A stretch of 64,000 bases of DNA from Clostridium sp. C2-6-12 (GCF_009928485.1 NZ_JAABNP010000024.1:17661-81660); one strand, 5' to 3'. Numbered from the stretch's first letter, positions 33,891-42,879 are shown. Numbers and translations are program-made. Notes: generated by a model from the letters alone, not told the origin.

Positions 33891-35411
33891 CAATGTCGTC
33901 AACTTAGCAAAACAGTAATGAATAATTTACTCAAATTTCGAATCGCGTATGCTATATACCTTAAAAAATGGTATAATTAATAAACCTACTGGTAAAAGTA
34001 GATTTTTGGAAATATTTAGTTTTTATAACTTATATGCAAGATTTCCTTTGAGAATGATGCTTTTTCCTTGGGTGTTTGTTTTTTTGCTCATAATTACGGT
34101 TGGGACGTATTTGTGAGCGTATTTTTTTAGCTCTTTCTAATATATTTTCTAATATTCTTTTTCCTGAAATAGGCTTTACCATCATACCTATAATCTTTTG
34201 TAAAACTTCACTTAATATAAAATTTCTATTTGCTTGATATTCTGATTTTAAGTGTTTATTATCATTATCATTTGCTATCGCAGCATCGGCATCTTTCTTA
34301 ATAAGTGATGCAACCATAGATATATAAATAGAAGCATAAAAATCTTGTTCAATTGCAATTGGCTTAGTTCCTGAAAATTCTTCTATTTCAATACTACTCT
34401 TAAGTTCTTTATATTTACATTCAACTCCCCATCTAAGAAAATATAATTCTTTAAATTGATGATGCGTAATAATTTTATCAAAGATATTGGTTACTAATAT
34501 TTCGGTGGTATCATCAGAAAGTTTTATTTTTATAACTCTTAATTTTTTCAATTCTCCTTTTGACTTATATTCAAAAGCACAATCTTCAGAAGAAATAGCT
34601 TGTATCATTTTAAATGAAGATGAAACTCTCATTAAGAAAAATAGTCCTTTTTCGTTTAAATAATCAAACATGTCATAAGACGGATATCCCCTATCAAAAA
34701 TTACAATACTATTATTTATAAAATTTTTATTATTAAGTTCATTTATATGTTGTTTGGCCATTTCTCTTTCATTGGTTCTAAATTTTGTTATAGATGCATC
34801 AATTATTAGATCATTTAGTACATCATATAAGGCTGACGCCGACGCAATAGCGGTTTGTATTTTATTTTGATTTTTACTTAATCCAAAATATTCTCCACAT
34901 TCAATTGTATCAGGAACTTGTAATGATGTTCCATCAACAGCAAGAACATTAAATCCATTCCACTTTTTTAAAGTGTTTTTTGAGCCATAAAAAGAATCAA
35001 CAAAGAATCTACACAATTCTTTAAATGCTTCAGGAGAAATATTTTGTCTTGCTTTATAAAATGCTTGTTTTGATATATCAGGAAAATCTAAATATGCATA
35101 TTCTTCAATAAAATTACTTATTTCTGTAGCCATAGACTTTCGTAATGCGGAGCAAATAAAATGTACTGCATTAGAAAAAGATAATTTTCTTTTTCTTGAA
35201 AATGAATTACCTAAGCTATATGCTTCTTTAAACTCATTGGAAATAATTAATTTATTTGTTTTCTTTAAAATATGGGATAATAATTTAATATTTTTCATAA
35301 AATCAAACCTCGCTATAAATTTAATATCTATAGCGAGGCTTCATTTTTTCTAATTATTGTCAAGTGTTTTTTTATTGATTTTATTTATATTTCCTTAAGT
35401 TGACGACATTG
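33891..35411 (-). mobile_element. IS4-family insertion sequence, intact, 1521 bp
   Basis: Perfect 16-bp terminal inverted repeats (CAATGTCGTCAACTTA at the left, its complement at the right) and a 10-bp target duplication, as usual for IS4. It carries one complete transposase gene and sits inside the IS1182 transposase, which reads through in frame if the insert and one duplication are removed. Insertion is therefore recent. Confidence 0.95.
34030..35298 (-). CDS. IS4-family DDE transposase
   Basis: 422 residues, apparently complete. FNVLAVDGTSLQVP holds the first catalytic aspartate, NSIVIFDRGYPSYDMFDYL the second, and YFLRWGVECKYKELKSSIEIEEFSG the IS4 signature Y-x2-K/R-x3-E-x6-K with the catalytic glutamate. 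The basic C-terminal tail binds DNA. The start ATG at 35298 has GAGGTTTGATTTT before it. Intact ends and gene suggest that it may be active. Confidence 0.95.
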   Translation of the reverse strand: MKNIKLLSHILKKTNKLIISNEFKEAYSLGNSFSRKRKLSFSNAVHFICSALRKSMATEISNFIEEYAYLDFPDISKQAFYKARQNISPEAFKELCRFFVDSFYGSKNTLKKWNGFNVLAVDGTSLQVPDTIECGEYFGLSKNQNKIQTAIASASALYDVLNDLIIDASITKFRTNEREMAKQHINELNNKNFINNSIVIFDRGYPSYDMFDYLNEKGLFFLMRVSSSFKMIQAISSEDCAFEYKSKGELKKLRVIKIKLSDDTTEILVTNIFDKIITHHQFKELYFLRWGVECKYKELKSSIEIEEFSGTKPIAIEQDFYASIYISMVASLIKKDADAAIANDNDNKHLKSEYQANRNFILSEVLQKIIGMMVKPISGKRILENILERAKKIRSQIRPNRNYEQKNKHPRKKHHSQRKSCI

Positions 35412-35421
35412 GCCGAACGCA
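35412..35421. repeat. 10-bp target duplication of the IS4-family element, right copy
   Basis: GCCGAACGCA directly after the right inverted repeat, matching 33881-33890. Confidence 0.95.
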
Positions 35422-35567
35422 GAGTACAACTCTGCAACTTCATCATATATAAAGTTAAAATCTATCGCTTTATCAATTTTCCTAACCAAATGATTTTTAG
35501 GAACTAATGCATCTACACTATTAAATTCTATTTGAAATCTATTATCTACATCTTTTCTTGTCATCAT
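35422..35567 (-). pseudogene. IS1182 transposase, N-terminal fragment
   Basis: MMTRKDVDNRFQIEF, then DALVPKNHLVRKIDKAIDF, the family N-terminus, running into the IS4 junction after AELYSAFG. It joins in phase to the fragment at 33880 on removal of the insert. A GGGTGATAA ribosome binding site precedes the ATG at 35567. Confidence 0.88.
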
Positions 35568-35605
35568 TTTTATCACCCAATATAATTTTAATTGAAAAAT
35601 TAAAA

Positions 35606-35626
35606 GCTGTCGACTTTGTCGACAGC
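35606..35626. repeat. Subterminal hairpin of the IS1182 element
   Basis: GCTGTCGAC / GTCGACAGC with a 3-base loop, between the right inverted repeat and the transposase start. It could limit read-through transcription from outside. Confidence 0.7.
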
Positions 35627-35740
35627 CTGTATGAGATGTGTTATGCACCTCATTTATTTTTTCGTCAGGAATATATATTTATTAATATAAAAAGATAAAA
35701 TATAATATATGTAGAATAATCATATACTTGGAGGTGTTTT

Positions 35741-37072
35741 GTGGCTAGAATTGTTAAAAAAGATAGAAAAATTAATTATACTAAAAAGGAGTTTCTAAGA
35801 GAATATAATATATCAGAAAATAATTTTAAAGATAACATAGATAAAGTATTAAAATCATTTGACATTGAAAAAGCTAAATTAAAACGAGATGATAGTGAAG
35901 ATGATGAGAAAACAGTATATGAAATAAGATATGAAATAGCAGGATTATTATCAGTTATGTTTAAAAATTATAAGAGAAATCCATTCTATGATAATAGGAG
36001 CAACACTAAGAAGAAAAGTTTTGAAGATATCATAGAATATAATAATAATATAATAAATGATGTTGAAAAGATGCCTAACTATATAAAATATTTAATAAAA
36101 AAGCAATCTTGTTATAGAATGAATTTTGAACTAACTAAGTTGATGAGCATGATATTAAAAAAATTATCAGTACTATTTTATTTAATATTAACAGTAGAGA
36201 AGAGAAATATTGGAGAAACACTTGGAGGATTTGTTCAAGATATAGATATACTTATATCAAAATATTCTAGAGAGAAGTTAATTCAAGAATGGAAGAATGA
36301 GAATTTATTTCCTGAGGATAAAAAAAATCATTACAGTTATAGAATAAATGATTCCATAAAATTTTGTTTTGAAAAAGTTTTAGATGAAAGTAAAATTACT
36401 AAAGGTGTAATAGATAAAATATCAACTCAAGGAAACAAATTGCATGCTTCAGAAGAAGAAACAAATAAATTGCGTGAGTTTTATTTGGATGAATTAAATA
36501 AAATTTATTTGGATAAAGATAAATGGAATGAAATAGAGGAGGAATATAAAACTGTAACGAATAACCTTGAAGAGATTGAAAATTTTGAATTAAATTATAT
36601 AAAAGAGATTAGAAAGAGTGGTCAAAAAGGAAAGGTAACTTTAAAAGAAAAATTATTAAATAAATTTCTTAGATATATGAGATTAGATAATTTTACTTAT
36701 GGAGATTATTATAATGGAATAGATTTGTCTATATTTGCATTTAAGCTTAAAGAAGAAGTTCAAAATTATGATAAAAATATTATATGTAAAGATTGCTGTT
36801 TTCTTAAAAATAAAATAGATGATGATATAGAACGCTTTAAAAGGTGGGAGAAATGTAAAAGGGAAACTACTAAATGTGGGAAGTTGAAAAAATTAGCGGA
36901 TACATTGGAGGTTTTAGAAAAAGAAATAATTGAATTAGATGAAAAATCATATGATAATATAAGAAATGAATTTAATCAAAAAGAAAACGAAGTTGCAAAA
37001 GTAATAAAAGATAGCTTAAGTTTATCTTTAGGACAAATAATAGTAGAATCTATGGAACATAAAAAAATATAG
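35741..37072 (+). CDS. Hypothetical element protein with possible N-terminal helix-turn-helix and cysteine cluster
   Basis: 443 residues, not recognised. Very rich in charged residues and mostly helical. Near the start KKEFLREYNISENNFKDNI could be a helix-turn-helix. Toward the end CKDCC, then KCKRETTKC, may form a zinc site. Starts at GTG (35741) after TTGGAGGTG. It ends at a strong terminator and lies directly before the palindrome cluster and the SF3 helicase, so a replication-related role such as origin binding is possible; this is inference from position only. Confidence 0.7.
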   Translation: MARIVKKDRKINYTKKEFLREYNISENNFKDNIDKVLKSFDIEKAKLKRDDSEDDEKTVYEIRYEIAGLLSVMFKNYKRNPFYDNRSNTKKKSFEDIIEYNNNIINDVEKMPNYIKYLIKKQSCYRMNFELTKLMSMILKKLSVLFYLILTVEKRNIGETLGGFVQDIDILISKYSREKLIQEWKNENLFPEDKKNHYSYRINDSIKFCFEKVLDESKITKGVIDKISTQGNKLHASEEETNKLREFYLDELNKIYLDKDKWNEIEEEYKTVTNNLEEIENFELNYIKEIRKSGQKGKVTLKEKLLNKFLRYMRLDNFTYGDYYNGIDLSIFAFKLKEEVQNYDKNIICKDCCFLKNKIDDDIERFKRWEKCKRETTKCGKLKKLADTLEVLEKEIIELDEKSYDNIRNEFNQKENEVAKVIKDSLSLSLGQIIVESMEHKKI

Positions 37073-37122
37073 AAAATACTTATCATGGAATAAACTTTTA
37101 AATTCCATGATAAGTATTTTTT
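37073..37122 (+). terminator. Strong rho-independent terminator
   Basis: A 17-bp perfect stem starts AATACTTATCATGG (37075) and closes at 37118, with a 10-base loop and TTTTTT after it. It isolates the preceding gene from the helicase gene. Confidence 0.92.
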
Positions 37123-37125
37123 ATT

Positions 37126-37206
37126 TGTAGAAGAAATAAAATCTATCTTCTACATTTAAACATAAATTCTTTAAAGAATTTATAATAGATTATAGAACAA
37201 CGTTGT
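37126..37206. repeat. Cluster of palindromes, candidate origin of the element
   Basis: Three symmetric elements in 81 bases: TGTAGAAGA / TCTTCTACA (37126-37134 with 37146-37154), a perfect 22-bp AT-rich palindrome centred on TTTAAA (37162-37183), and ACAACGTTGT (37197-37206). They precede the SF3 helicase gene, where satellites and plasmids of the P4/D5 type keep their replication start. No direct-repeat iterons are obvious. Confidence 0.45.
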
Positions 37207-37254
37207 AAATTAATTGTTTAAGGATATCCTTTAATTTAAAAGGAGAATATATTT

Positions 37255-38676
37255 ATGAATAATTTTGATGAAAAACAAAATAATTTTGCAGTTCAACTAA
37301 AAAGAGGAGATGAGGTGGTCTTTAATTCTAATCTTAAACAACAAGAGAAAGAAGATATTGGAAGCATAACTCAAGGCAAAGTATGCAGTGAATTAACTGA
37401 CTATTACTTGAATTTAGGAATATTTAAAGTGATTAATGATAGTTTATATATGTATAATCACAGCTTAGGGTATTTAATAAAATTAAAAGAAGGAAGAGAA
37501 GCAGTTAAGCTAATAAACCTTATTAAAGACAAAAGAAGGAAAAATAGAATTGCTTCAAAGACCATTGAAGAGGTCATAAAGAGACTTAAAAACATTGAAG
37601 AGATTAATTTAGAATATGAAGAGGTTAATGCAAATCCACAATATATTAATTGTAAGAATGGCGTTGTGGATATATTATCAGGTGAGTTAATGACACATGA
37701 TATAAAACATAAATTTACTTATTGTATAAATGCTGAATATATAAGTTCTAAAGAAATAAGATGGAATGAAACTGAAAAATTTTTTAATACATCTCTTGAA
37801 GCTAATCAGACAAAAGTTCAATTACTGATGGAAGTTATTGGATATCTCATAAGTGATTATAATAATGCTAAAAAAGCTTTTATATTCTTGGGAAAGCCTC
37901 ACAGTGGAAAATCTCTGTTAACTAAAATAATTAGTAAATTAGTGGGATGCGAAAATATTAGTAATATTCCGTTTCACAAGTTAGGAGATCGTTTTTCTAA
38001 TGCAGAATTAAGCATAAATAAGCTTAATATAAATGCAGAACTAGATTCAACACCTATTAGAAAAATTAGCAATTTTAAAGCCATAGTAGGAAATGATTAC
38101 TTATCTGCAGAATTTAAAGGAAAACCATTATTTTCATTTAAGTCGAAGACTAAGTTGCTTTTTTGTGGAAACTATATGCCTGAAATAAAGGATATAGAAT
38201 CAACTGAAGCATTTTTAGACAGACTTGTATTCTTAATGTTTAATAGAAGTACTCCTAAAGAAGAAATGGATTATTGTCTCGAAGAAAAATTGATGAAAGA
38301 GATAGACCTAATATTTACAGTTGCAATTTGGAGACTTAAAACGTTAGTATTAAATAATTTTCAATTTACAATGCCAAAAGATTCAAAGGAATTTTTAAAT
38401 GAATATTCAAATAGACAAAATCATATTCAAGAATTTATAAGCGAAGCTTGTATTTTAGAAAGCAATGCTAAAATTCATACTAAAGATTTATATAATATAT
38501 ACTTGAAGTTTTGTAATGAAAATTGTATTAGTCCATATAATCTTATTAAATTTAATGAGTATATAGCTACTATAGATGGAGTAGATAGAAGTAGGTTTAG
38601 GATTAACGGAAAAAACTTAAGAGGATTTATGGGCGTTTCTATAAAGAATTTTATGGTGGATGGAACGGAACAATAA
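37255..38676 (+). CDS. D5/P4-like superfamily 3 helicase, replication initiator type
   Basis: 473 residues. The centre holds an SF3 helicase: Walker A GKPHSGKS (213-220), Walker B-like INAELDST, and motif C LLFCGNYMPEI, with the arginine finger region FLDRLVFLMF. A D5_N-like region precedes it and a winged helix follows (HTKDLYNIYLKFCNEN...RFRINGKNLRGFMGV). The primase part found in larger relatives is missing; the first 100 residues do not show it. Such proteins melt the origin and unwind DNA for phages, satellites and integrative elements. ATG after AAAAGGAGAA. Confidence 0.9.
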   Translation: MNNFDEKQNNFAVQLKRGDEVVFNSNLKQQEKEDIGSITQGKVCSELTDYYLNLGIFKVINDSLYMYNHSLGYLIKLKEGREAVKLINLIKDKRRKNRIASKTIEEVIKRLKNIEEINLEYEEVNANPQYINCKNGVVDILSGELMTHDIKHKFTYCINAEYISSKEIRWNETEKFFNTSLEANQTKVQLLMEVIGYLISDYNNAKKAFIFLGKPHSGKSLLTKIISKLVGCENISNIPFHKLGDRFSNAELSINKLNINAELDSTPIRKISNFKAIVGNDYLSAEFKGKPLFSFKSKTKLLFCGNYMPEIKDIESTEAFLDRLVFLMFNRSTPKEEMDYCLEEKLMKEIDLIFTVAIWRLKTLVLNNFQFTMPKDSKEFLNEYSNRQNHIQEFISEACILESNAKIHTKDLYNIYLKFCNENCISPYNLIKFNEYIATIDGVDRSRFRINGKNLRGFMGVSIKNFMVDGTEQ

Positions 38677-38748
38677 TTAAAAAAGTGGGATGTATTCAGT
38701 AGTTTAGCTAAGATGTATGTTCCAGTTAGAAAGTGAAGGTGTTTTAAA

Positions 38749-39684
38749 ATGAATATGCAACAGTGGTTTAGAAAATGGATTGACACATATTGTAAGGATA
38801 GATTAAGAACGTCTACAGTAAACATATACCAAGGATATTTCAAAAATTATATTAATCCTAAACTTGGACAATTAGAAGTTAGTGAAATATCTATATTAGA
38901 ATTACAATGCTTTTACAATGAAATAGTAGAAGAACAAAAGATTTCAATCAAGACAATAAATAACCTGCATTCAGTTATTCGGAGATTACTAAAAGAAGCC
39001 GTTAAGTCAGGTTTAATAAATTTTAATCCATCTGACTATATAGAATTGCCTAGAGCAGAAAAATCAGAAGTTCAAATATTAGAAGAGTATGAAATAATTA
39101 AATTAAAAGAGGTAATAAAAGATGAAAATCTAGGTATAAGTATACTTTTGGCCTTATTTGCAGGTTTGAGATTAGGAGAAATATTGGGATTAAAATGGAG
39201 CAAAGTAGATTTTAGTAAAGGGGTATTAGAAGTCACACATTCTGTTAGCAGACAGGTTGTTAATAGTAGCAATTCAGCAAAAAGAACTCAATTGGTATTA
39301 CACGAACCTAAAACAGAAAATAGTAAAAGAATTGTTCCATTAAAAGATGAATTGTTTTATGAATTAATGAAACTTAAACAACAAAAGAAACGAAGATATT
39401 CTAAAGAATGCATTGAAGATGATTTTGTATTATCTAATGCACATATAAAGCCAATAGATCCAAGAACCATTCAAGAATTTTTTAAAAGAGTTCAGATAAA
39501 GGCAGAAATAGGGATATATAAGTTTCATGCACTAAGGCATACATTTGCATCAAGAGCTATAAGAGCAGGAGCATCGGATAAAGTTGTAAGTCAAATATTA
39601 GGTCATGCTAATTCATCAACGACATCAAATATTTATGTGCATGTAGCAGGGGATATGATAAAAGATTTTTTTGATAAAATGTAA
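38749..39684 (+). CDS. Tyrosine recombinase (second, Xer/phage type)
   Basis: 311 residues with an N-terminal SAM-like core-binding domain (about 1-95) and a catalytic domain with R141 (GLRLGE), H260-x2-R263 (HALRH), the GHANSSTT box and nucleophile Y296. No arm-binding AP2-like N-domain is visible, in contrast to the integrase at 40018. It may resolve multimers of a circular form or act on a second site. Starts 72 bases after the helicase gene, with GTGAAGGTG before the ATG. Confidence 0.92.
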   Translation: MNMQQWFRKWIDTYCKDRLRTSTVNIYQGYFKNYINPKLGQLEVSEISILELQCFYNEIVEEQKISIKTINNLHSVIRRLLKEAVKSGLINFNPSDYIELPRAEKSEVQILEEYEIIKLKEVIKDENLGISILLALFAGLRLGEILGLKWSKVDFSKGVLEVTHSVSRQVVNSSNSAKRTQLVLHEPKTENSKRIVPLKDELFYELMKLKQQKKRRYSKECIEDDFVLSNAHIKPIDPRTIQEFFKRVQIKAEIGIYKFHALRHTFASRAIRAGASDKVVSQILGHANSSTTSNIYVHVAGDMIKDFFDKM

Positions 39685-39762
39685 AAAAATGAAAATGTAA
39701 TTATATATTATATATTTGAAATAGCTTAGCAAGAAAAACTATTAAAGAAGAGAGGATTGACT

Positions 39763-39954
39763 ATGAAGTTTAGTAATGATAGTAAAACAATGTCGGTAAA
39801 AGAATTTTGTTCGGAATATAAAGTTGGAATTAATAAAGGTTATGAAATTATAAATAGAAAAGATTTTCCCATGTTACGATTAGGAAGAAAAATTTTAATA
39901 ATACGTTCTAAAGTAGATGAATGGATGGAAAATCAAATAGGTAGAACGTTTTAG
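39763..39954 (+). CDS. xis: Excisionase-like helix-turn-helix protein
   Basis: 63 residues with the MerR-like winged helix of excisionases: MSVKEFCSEYKVGINKGYEII, then FPMLRLGRKILIIRSKVDEWM. It lies 63 bases before the integrase gene. Such proteins bend DNA at attL and attR and turn the integrase reaction toward excision. I use the ATG at 39763 after AGAGGATT; a TTG two codons earlier is possible. Confidence 0.88.
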   Translation: MKFSNDSKTMSVKEFCSEYKVGINKGYEIINRKDFPMLRLGRKILIIRSKVDEWMENQIGRTF

Positions 39955-39965
39955 ATCAAAGGATA

Positions 39966-39990
39966 TGGCAGCCTATAAATAAGGCTGCTA
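39966..39990 (+). terminator. Hairpin between the excisionase and integrase genes
   Basis: TGGCAGCCT / AGGCTGCTA (one G-U) with a 7-base loop. No T run follows, so it is more likely an mRNA processing or attenuation stem that lowers integrase expression. Confidence 0.35.
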
Positions 39991-40017
39991 CAAAATATAA
40001 TTTAGGAGGAGTTAATA

Positions 40018-41187
40018 ATGGCAACTAAAAAGTCAAATGGAGAAGGATCAATAAACAGATATAAGAATGGATGGAGGGGAACTATAACTATTGGAAGAAG
40101 TGTTGATGGAAAATTAATAAGAAAACAAGTTTATGGTAAAACAAAACATGAAACTATAGAAAAAATGAATGAATTTAGAGATAAGAATAAAAGAGGACTA
40201 ATTCCTAAAAATGATAAAATTACATTAAATGAATGGTTCAAAACTTGGCTATTTGACTTTAAAGCAAATGAAATAAAAGCTTCTACGATTCAACGGTATG
40301 ATGTGATCTATAGAAATTATATAGAAAATAGTGAACTAGCAGGAATAAAATTAAAAGATTTAAATGCTATTACGATACAGAATTATTACAATAATTTAAT
40401 TAAAATGGGAAAAACGCCAACAGCAATAAAAATTTTAAATAAAGCGTTAAAGTCATGTTTAAAATATGCTAAGAAAATAAATTATATAGTGGAAAATTGT
40501 TGTGATAATGTAATTTTACCAAAGATACCATATGGAGGTGAGGATAAGGTTCAAGTATTTACTCTTGAAGAACAGAAGCAGTTTATGGAAATAATAAAGA
40601 ATCATAAACATAGACTTGAATTTATATTAACACTTGGAACTGGATTAAGAATAGGAGAATTGGTTGCTTTAAAATGGGATAACGTTGATTTTGAAAGTGG
40701 CAATTTAAAAGTTAATAAGTCCATATGGAGAGGTTATACAATAATAGAGGGTAAAAGAAAATTTGTTAGTCAGGAAACAACGCCTAAAACACCAACTAGT
40801 ATAAGAGAAGTGGCGATTCCTAATAAAATATTAGAAGAATTAAAAATTCATAAAGAAAAACAGGATGAAATCAAGGAAAAATATAAAGAAGTATATAATG
40901 ATAAAGGTTATATATTTGCTAATATAATAGGTGAGCATATGTTATCAGATACTTTAAGCAGGTCATTTGTAAAAGTGTTAAAAGATAATGGAATTAAGCA
41001 TTTAAAGTTTCATGCACTTAGACATACTTATGCCACAAGATTATTCGAAAAAAGTGTTCAACTAAAAACAGTACAAAAACTTTTAGGTCATAGTTCAATA
41101 GAAATAACAGCTGATATTTATACTCACGTTATGGATAGTGAAAAAATATCAGCTGTACAAAAACTTAATGATTTATTTGAAGAATAA
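40018..41187 (+). CDS. int: Site-specific tyrosine integrase of the element
   Basis: 389 residues in the Tn916/phage-like arrangement: an N-terminal arm-binding domain (GEGSINRYKNGWRGTITIG), a core-binding domain (about 65-165) and a catalytic domain with R211 (GLRIGEL), H332-x2-R335 (HALRH), GHSSIEIT and nucleophile Y368. It lies 130 bases from the right att core and directly after the excisionase, so this is the enzyme expected to have inserted the element into asnS. AGGAGGAG precedes its ATG. Confidence 0.95.
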   Translation: MATKKSNGEGSINRYKNGWRGTITIGRSVDGKLIRKQVYGKTKHETIEKMNEFRDKNKRGLIPKNDKITLNEWFKTWLFDFKANEIKASTIQRYDVIYRNYIENSELAGIKLKDLNAITIQNYYNNLIKMGKTPTAIKILNKALKSCLKYAKKINYIVENCCDNVILPKIPYGGEDKVQVFTLEEQKQFMEIIKNHKHRLEFILTLGTGLRIGELVALKWDNVDFESGNLKVNKSIWRGYTIIEGKRKFVSQETTPKTPTSIREVAIPNKILEELKIHKEKQDEIKEKYKEVYNDKGYIFANIIGEHMLSDTLSRSFVKVLKDNGIKHLKFHALRHTYATRLFEKSVQLKTVQKLLGHSSIEITADIYTHVMDSEKISAVQKLNDLFEE

Positions 41188-41209
41188 CTTCATTAATATA
41201 TAGGTAAAA

Positions 41210-41247
41210 TTAACACAATTTCCGCGGGTTGTGTTACTATTGTGTTA
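41210..41247. repeat. Putative integrase arm-type sites, right end
   Basis: GTTGTGTTA (41228-41236) and ATTGTGTTA (41239-41247) have the same 11-base period as at the left end; an inverted copy TTAACACAA lies at 41210-41218. Confidence 0.6.
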
Positions 41248-41317
41248 TTTTAAACATTCGTAGCTAAGAATCAAATCTTAAAACCAATTAAATAAGCCAT
41301 TTCTAGTCTAAATATCT

Positions 41318-41348
41318 TTAAAATTCTGATGTTCCAGGAGTTCTTGGA
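41318..41348. repeat. attR: right copy of the 31-bp attachment repeat, in the asnS 3' end
   Basis: Identical to 14289-14319. It starts exactly at the asnS stop codon and covers the last ten codons, so insertion leaves the gene intact. Confidence 0.95.
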
Positions 41349-42712
41349 AATGGTATTACATCTCTAATGTTAGTCATACCAGTGATGTACATAATTAATC
41401 TTTCAAAACCTAAACCAAAACCAGCATGTTTAGTTTCTCCATATTTTCTAAGTTCTAAGTACCACCAGTAATCTTCTTCATTTAAGCCTAATTCATTCAT
41501 TCTGTTCTTTAAGACATCTAATCTTTCTTCTCTTTGACTTCCACCTATGATTTCTCCGATTCCCGGTACTAGAAGATCAGTAGCTGCAACTGTTTTATTG
41601 TCATCATTCATTCTCATATAGAAAGCTTTAATATCCTTAGGATAATCTGTTACAAATAGAGGTTTCTTAAAGTGTTCTTCAGTAAGATATCTTTCATGTT
41701 CTGTTTGTAAATCAATGCCCCATTCAACTTTATAATCGAATTCTTTTCCACATTTTTGTAGGATTTCAACAGCTTCAGTATAAGTAACTCTAGCGAAGTC
41801 CGATGAAACTACGTGATTTAATCTTTCTAATAAGCCCTTATCAACAAATTGATTGAAGAACTCTAATTCTTCAGGACATTCATCCATAACATATTTAATA
41901 ACATATTTAAGCATGCTTTCTGCAAGTTCCATATCATCTTGTAAATCTGCAAATGCAATTTCAGGCTCTATCATCCAGAATTCAGCTGCATGTCTTGTTG
42001 TGTTAGAATTTTCAGCTCTAAAAGTTGGTCCAAAAGTATATATATTTCTGAAAGCTAAAGCAAAACATTCACCATTTAATTGACCAGATACAGTAAGGTT
42101 TGTTTCCTTTCCGAAGAAGTCCTTAGTGTAATCTACAGTTCCATCTTTGTTTAATTCAGGAGCCTTAGGGTCAAGAGTTGTTACTCTAAACATTTCACCA
42201 GCACCTTCACAGTCACTACCAGTTATTATTGGAGTGTGAGTATATACAAAGTTTTGTTCTTGGAAGAACTTATGTATTGCATAAGCAGCAACAGAACGAA
42301 CTCTGAAAGTTGCTGAAAAAGCATTACTTCTAGGTCTTAAATGAGCTATTGTTCTTAAATATTCAAAAGTATGTCTTTTCTTTTGAAGAGGGTAGTCAGA
42401 GTTTGACATTCCTTCAATAATAACTTCTTTTGCTTGAATTTCAAAAGGTTGTTTTGCTTCAGGAGTAGCAACTAAAGTACCTACTATTGAAAGTGAAGAA
42501 TTTATAGGTAACTTTGAAATTTCTTTAAAATTGTTTAATTTATCATCGAAAACTACTTGAATATTTTTAAAGAAAGAACCATCGTTAATTTCTATAAATC
42601 CAAATGCATTAGATGCTCTAAGTGTTCTTATCCAACCTGAAATAGTAATTTCTTTTGATAAGAAATCGTCTGTTTGTCTATAAAGACTTCTAATTAAAAT
42701 TGACTTTGCCAT
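41318..42712 (-). CDS. asnS: Asparaginyl-tRNA synthetase
   Basis: 464 residues. N-terminal OB-fold ([11 protein letters not shown]) and a class II catalytic core: motif 2 [21 protein letters not shown], and motif 3 [15 protein letters not shown] near the C-terminus [10 protein letters not shown]. Charges tRNA-Asn with asparagine. The last codons form the attachment site of the mobile element, whose insertion replaced them with identical sequence; the downstream terminator is probably the hairpin now at 14234. ATG after GGAGGTCTTG. tRNA genes are commoner targets; use of a synthetase gene end is less usual. Confidence 0.97.
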   Translation of the reverse strand: MAKSILIRSLYRQTDDFLSKEITISGWIRTLRASNAFGFIEINDGSFFKNIQVVFDDKLNNFKEISKLPINSSLSIVGTLVATPEAKQPFEIQAKEVIIEGMSNSDYPLQKKRHTFEYLRTIAHLRPRSNAFSATFRVRSVAAYAIHKFFQEQNFVYTHTPIITGSDCEGAGEMFRVTTLDPKAPELNKDGTVDYTKDFFGKETNLTVSGQLNGECFALAFRNIYTFGPTFRAENSNTTRHAAEFWMIEPEIAFADLQDDMELAESMLKYVIKYVMDECPEELEFFNQFVDKGLLERLNHVVSSDFARVTYTEAVEILQKCGKEFDYKVEWGIDLQTEHERYLTEEHFKKPLFVTDYPKDIKAFYMRMNDDNKTVAATDLLVPGIGEIIGGSQREERLDVLKNRMNELGLNEEDYWWYLELRKYGETKHAGFGLGFERLIMYITGMTNIRDVIPFPRTPGTSEF

Positions 42713-42844
42713 ATTGCAAGACCTCCATTATATATTGATATTATATATGTTTCAAATCTAACTCGTTATTAAAATCAAGTTAGCATAACTTAATTTCTAG
42801 TGAGATTATTTCTGTTAACATATACATGGTAAAAGAGACAAAAT

Positions 42845-42879
42845 TTAATATCGATGAAATAATATTTCACCGATATTAA
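42845..42879 (-). terminator. Hairpin upstream of asnS
   Basis: TTAATATCG / CGATATTAA extended by TGAAAT / ATTTCA past one mismatch. It ends the phosphoesterase transcript or regulates the asnS leader. The rest of 42713-42982 holds nothing I recognise; no T-box core is present. Confidence 0.5.

Larger units (their letters stand above)
32541..35652 (-). mobile_element. IS1182-family insertion sequence, disrupted
   Basis: The two ends share an imperfect inverted repeat: each starts TGAGGTG and, about 20 bases in, reads AT(T/A)CAG..TGT.GACAAA. Between them lies one IS1182-type transposase frame, now split by an IS4-family insertion and by an in-frame TAG. Without the 1521-bp insert plus its target copy it would be about 1.6 kb, normal for the family. 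I could not find a clear target duplication. Confidence 0.85.
14289..41348. mobile_element. 27-kb integrative element inserted in the 3' end of asnS
   Basis: The element is bounded by a perfect 31-bp direct repeat (14289-14319 and 41318-41348). The right copy is the end of the asnS coding sequence including its stop codon; the left copy stands alone in the intergenic region after serC. An integrase gene ends 130 bases from the right copy, with a small excisionase gene just before it. Matching short repeats near both ends look like integrase arm sites. Content: two candidate defence operons on the left, a phage-like recombination module, regulators, nested insertion sequences, an SF3 helicase and recombinases on the right. 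No capsid, terminase, relaxase or type IV secretion gene is seen, so it is a genomic island or satellite that needs help to move, or a degraded element. Confidence 0.95.

Noticed and set aside
14289..41348. CRISPR array, conjugation genes or phage capsid/terminase genes within the element
   Set aside because: I looked for regularly spaced repeats and for relaxase, VirB4/TraG-like, portal, terminase and capsid signatures and saw none.
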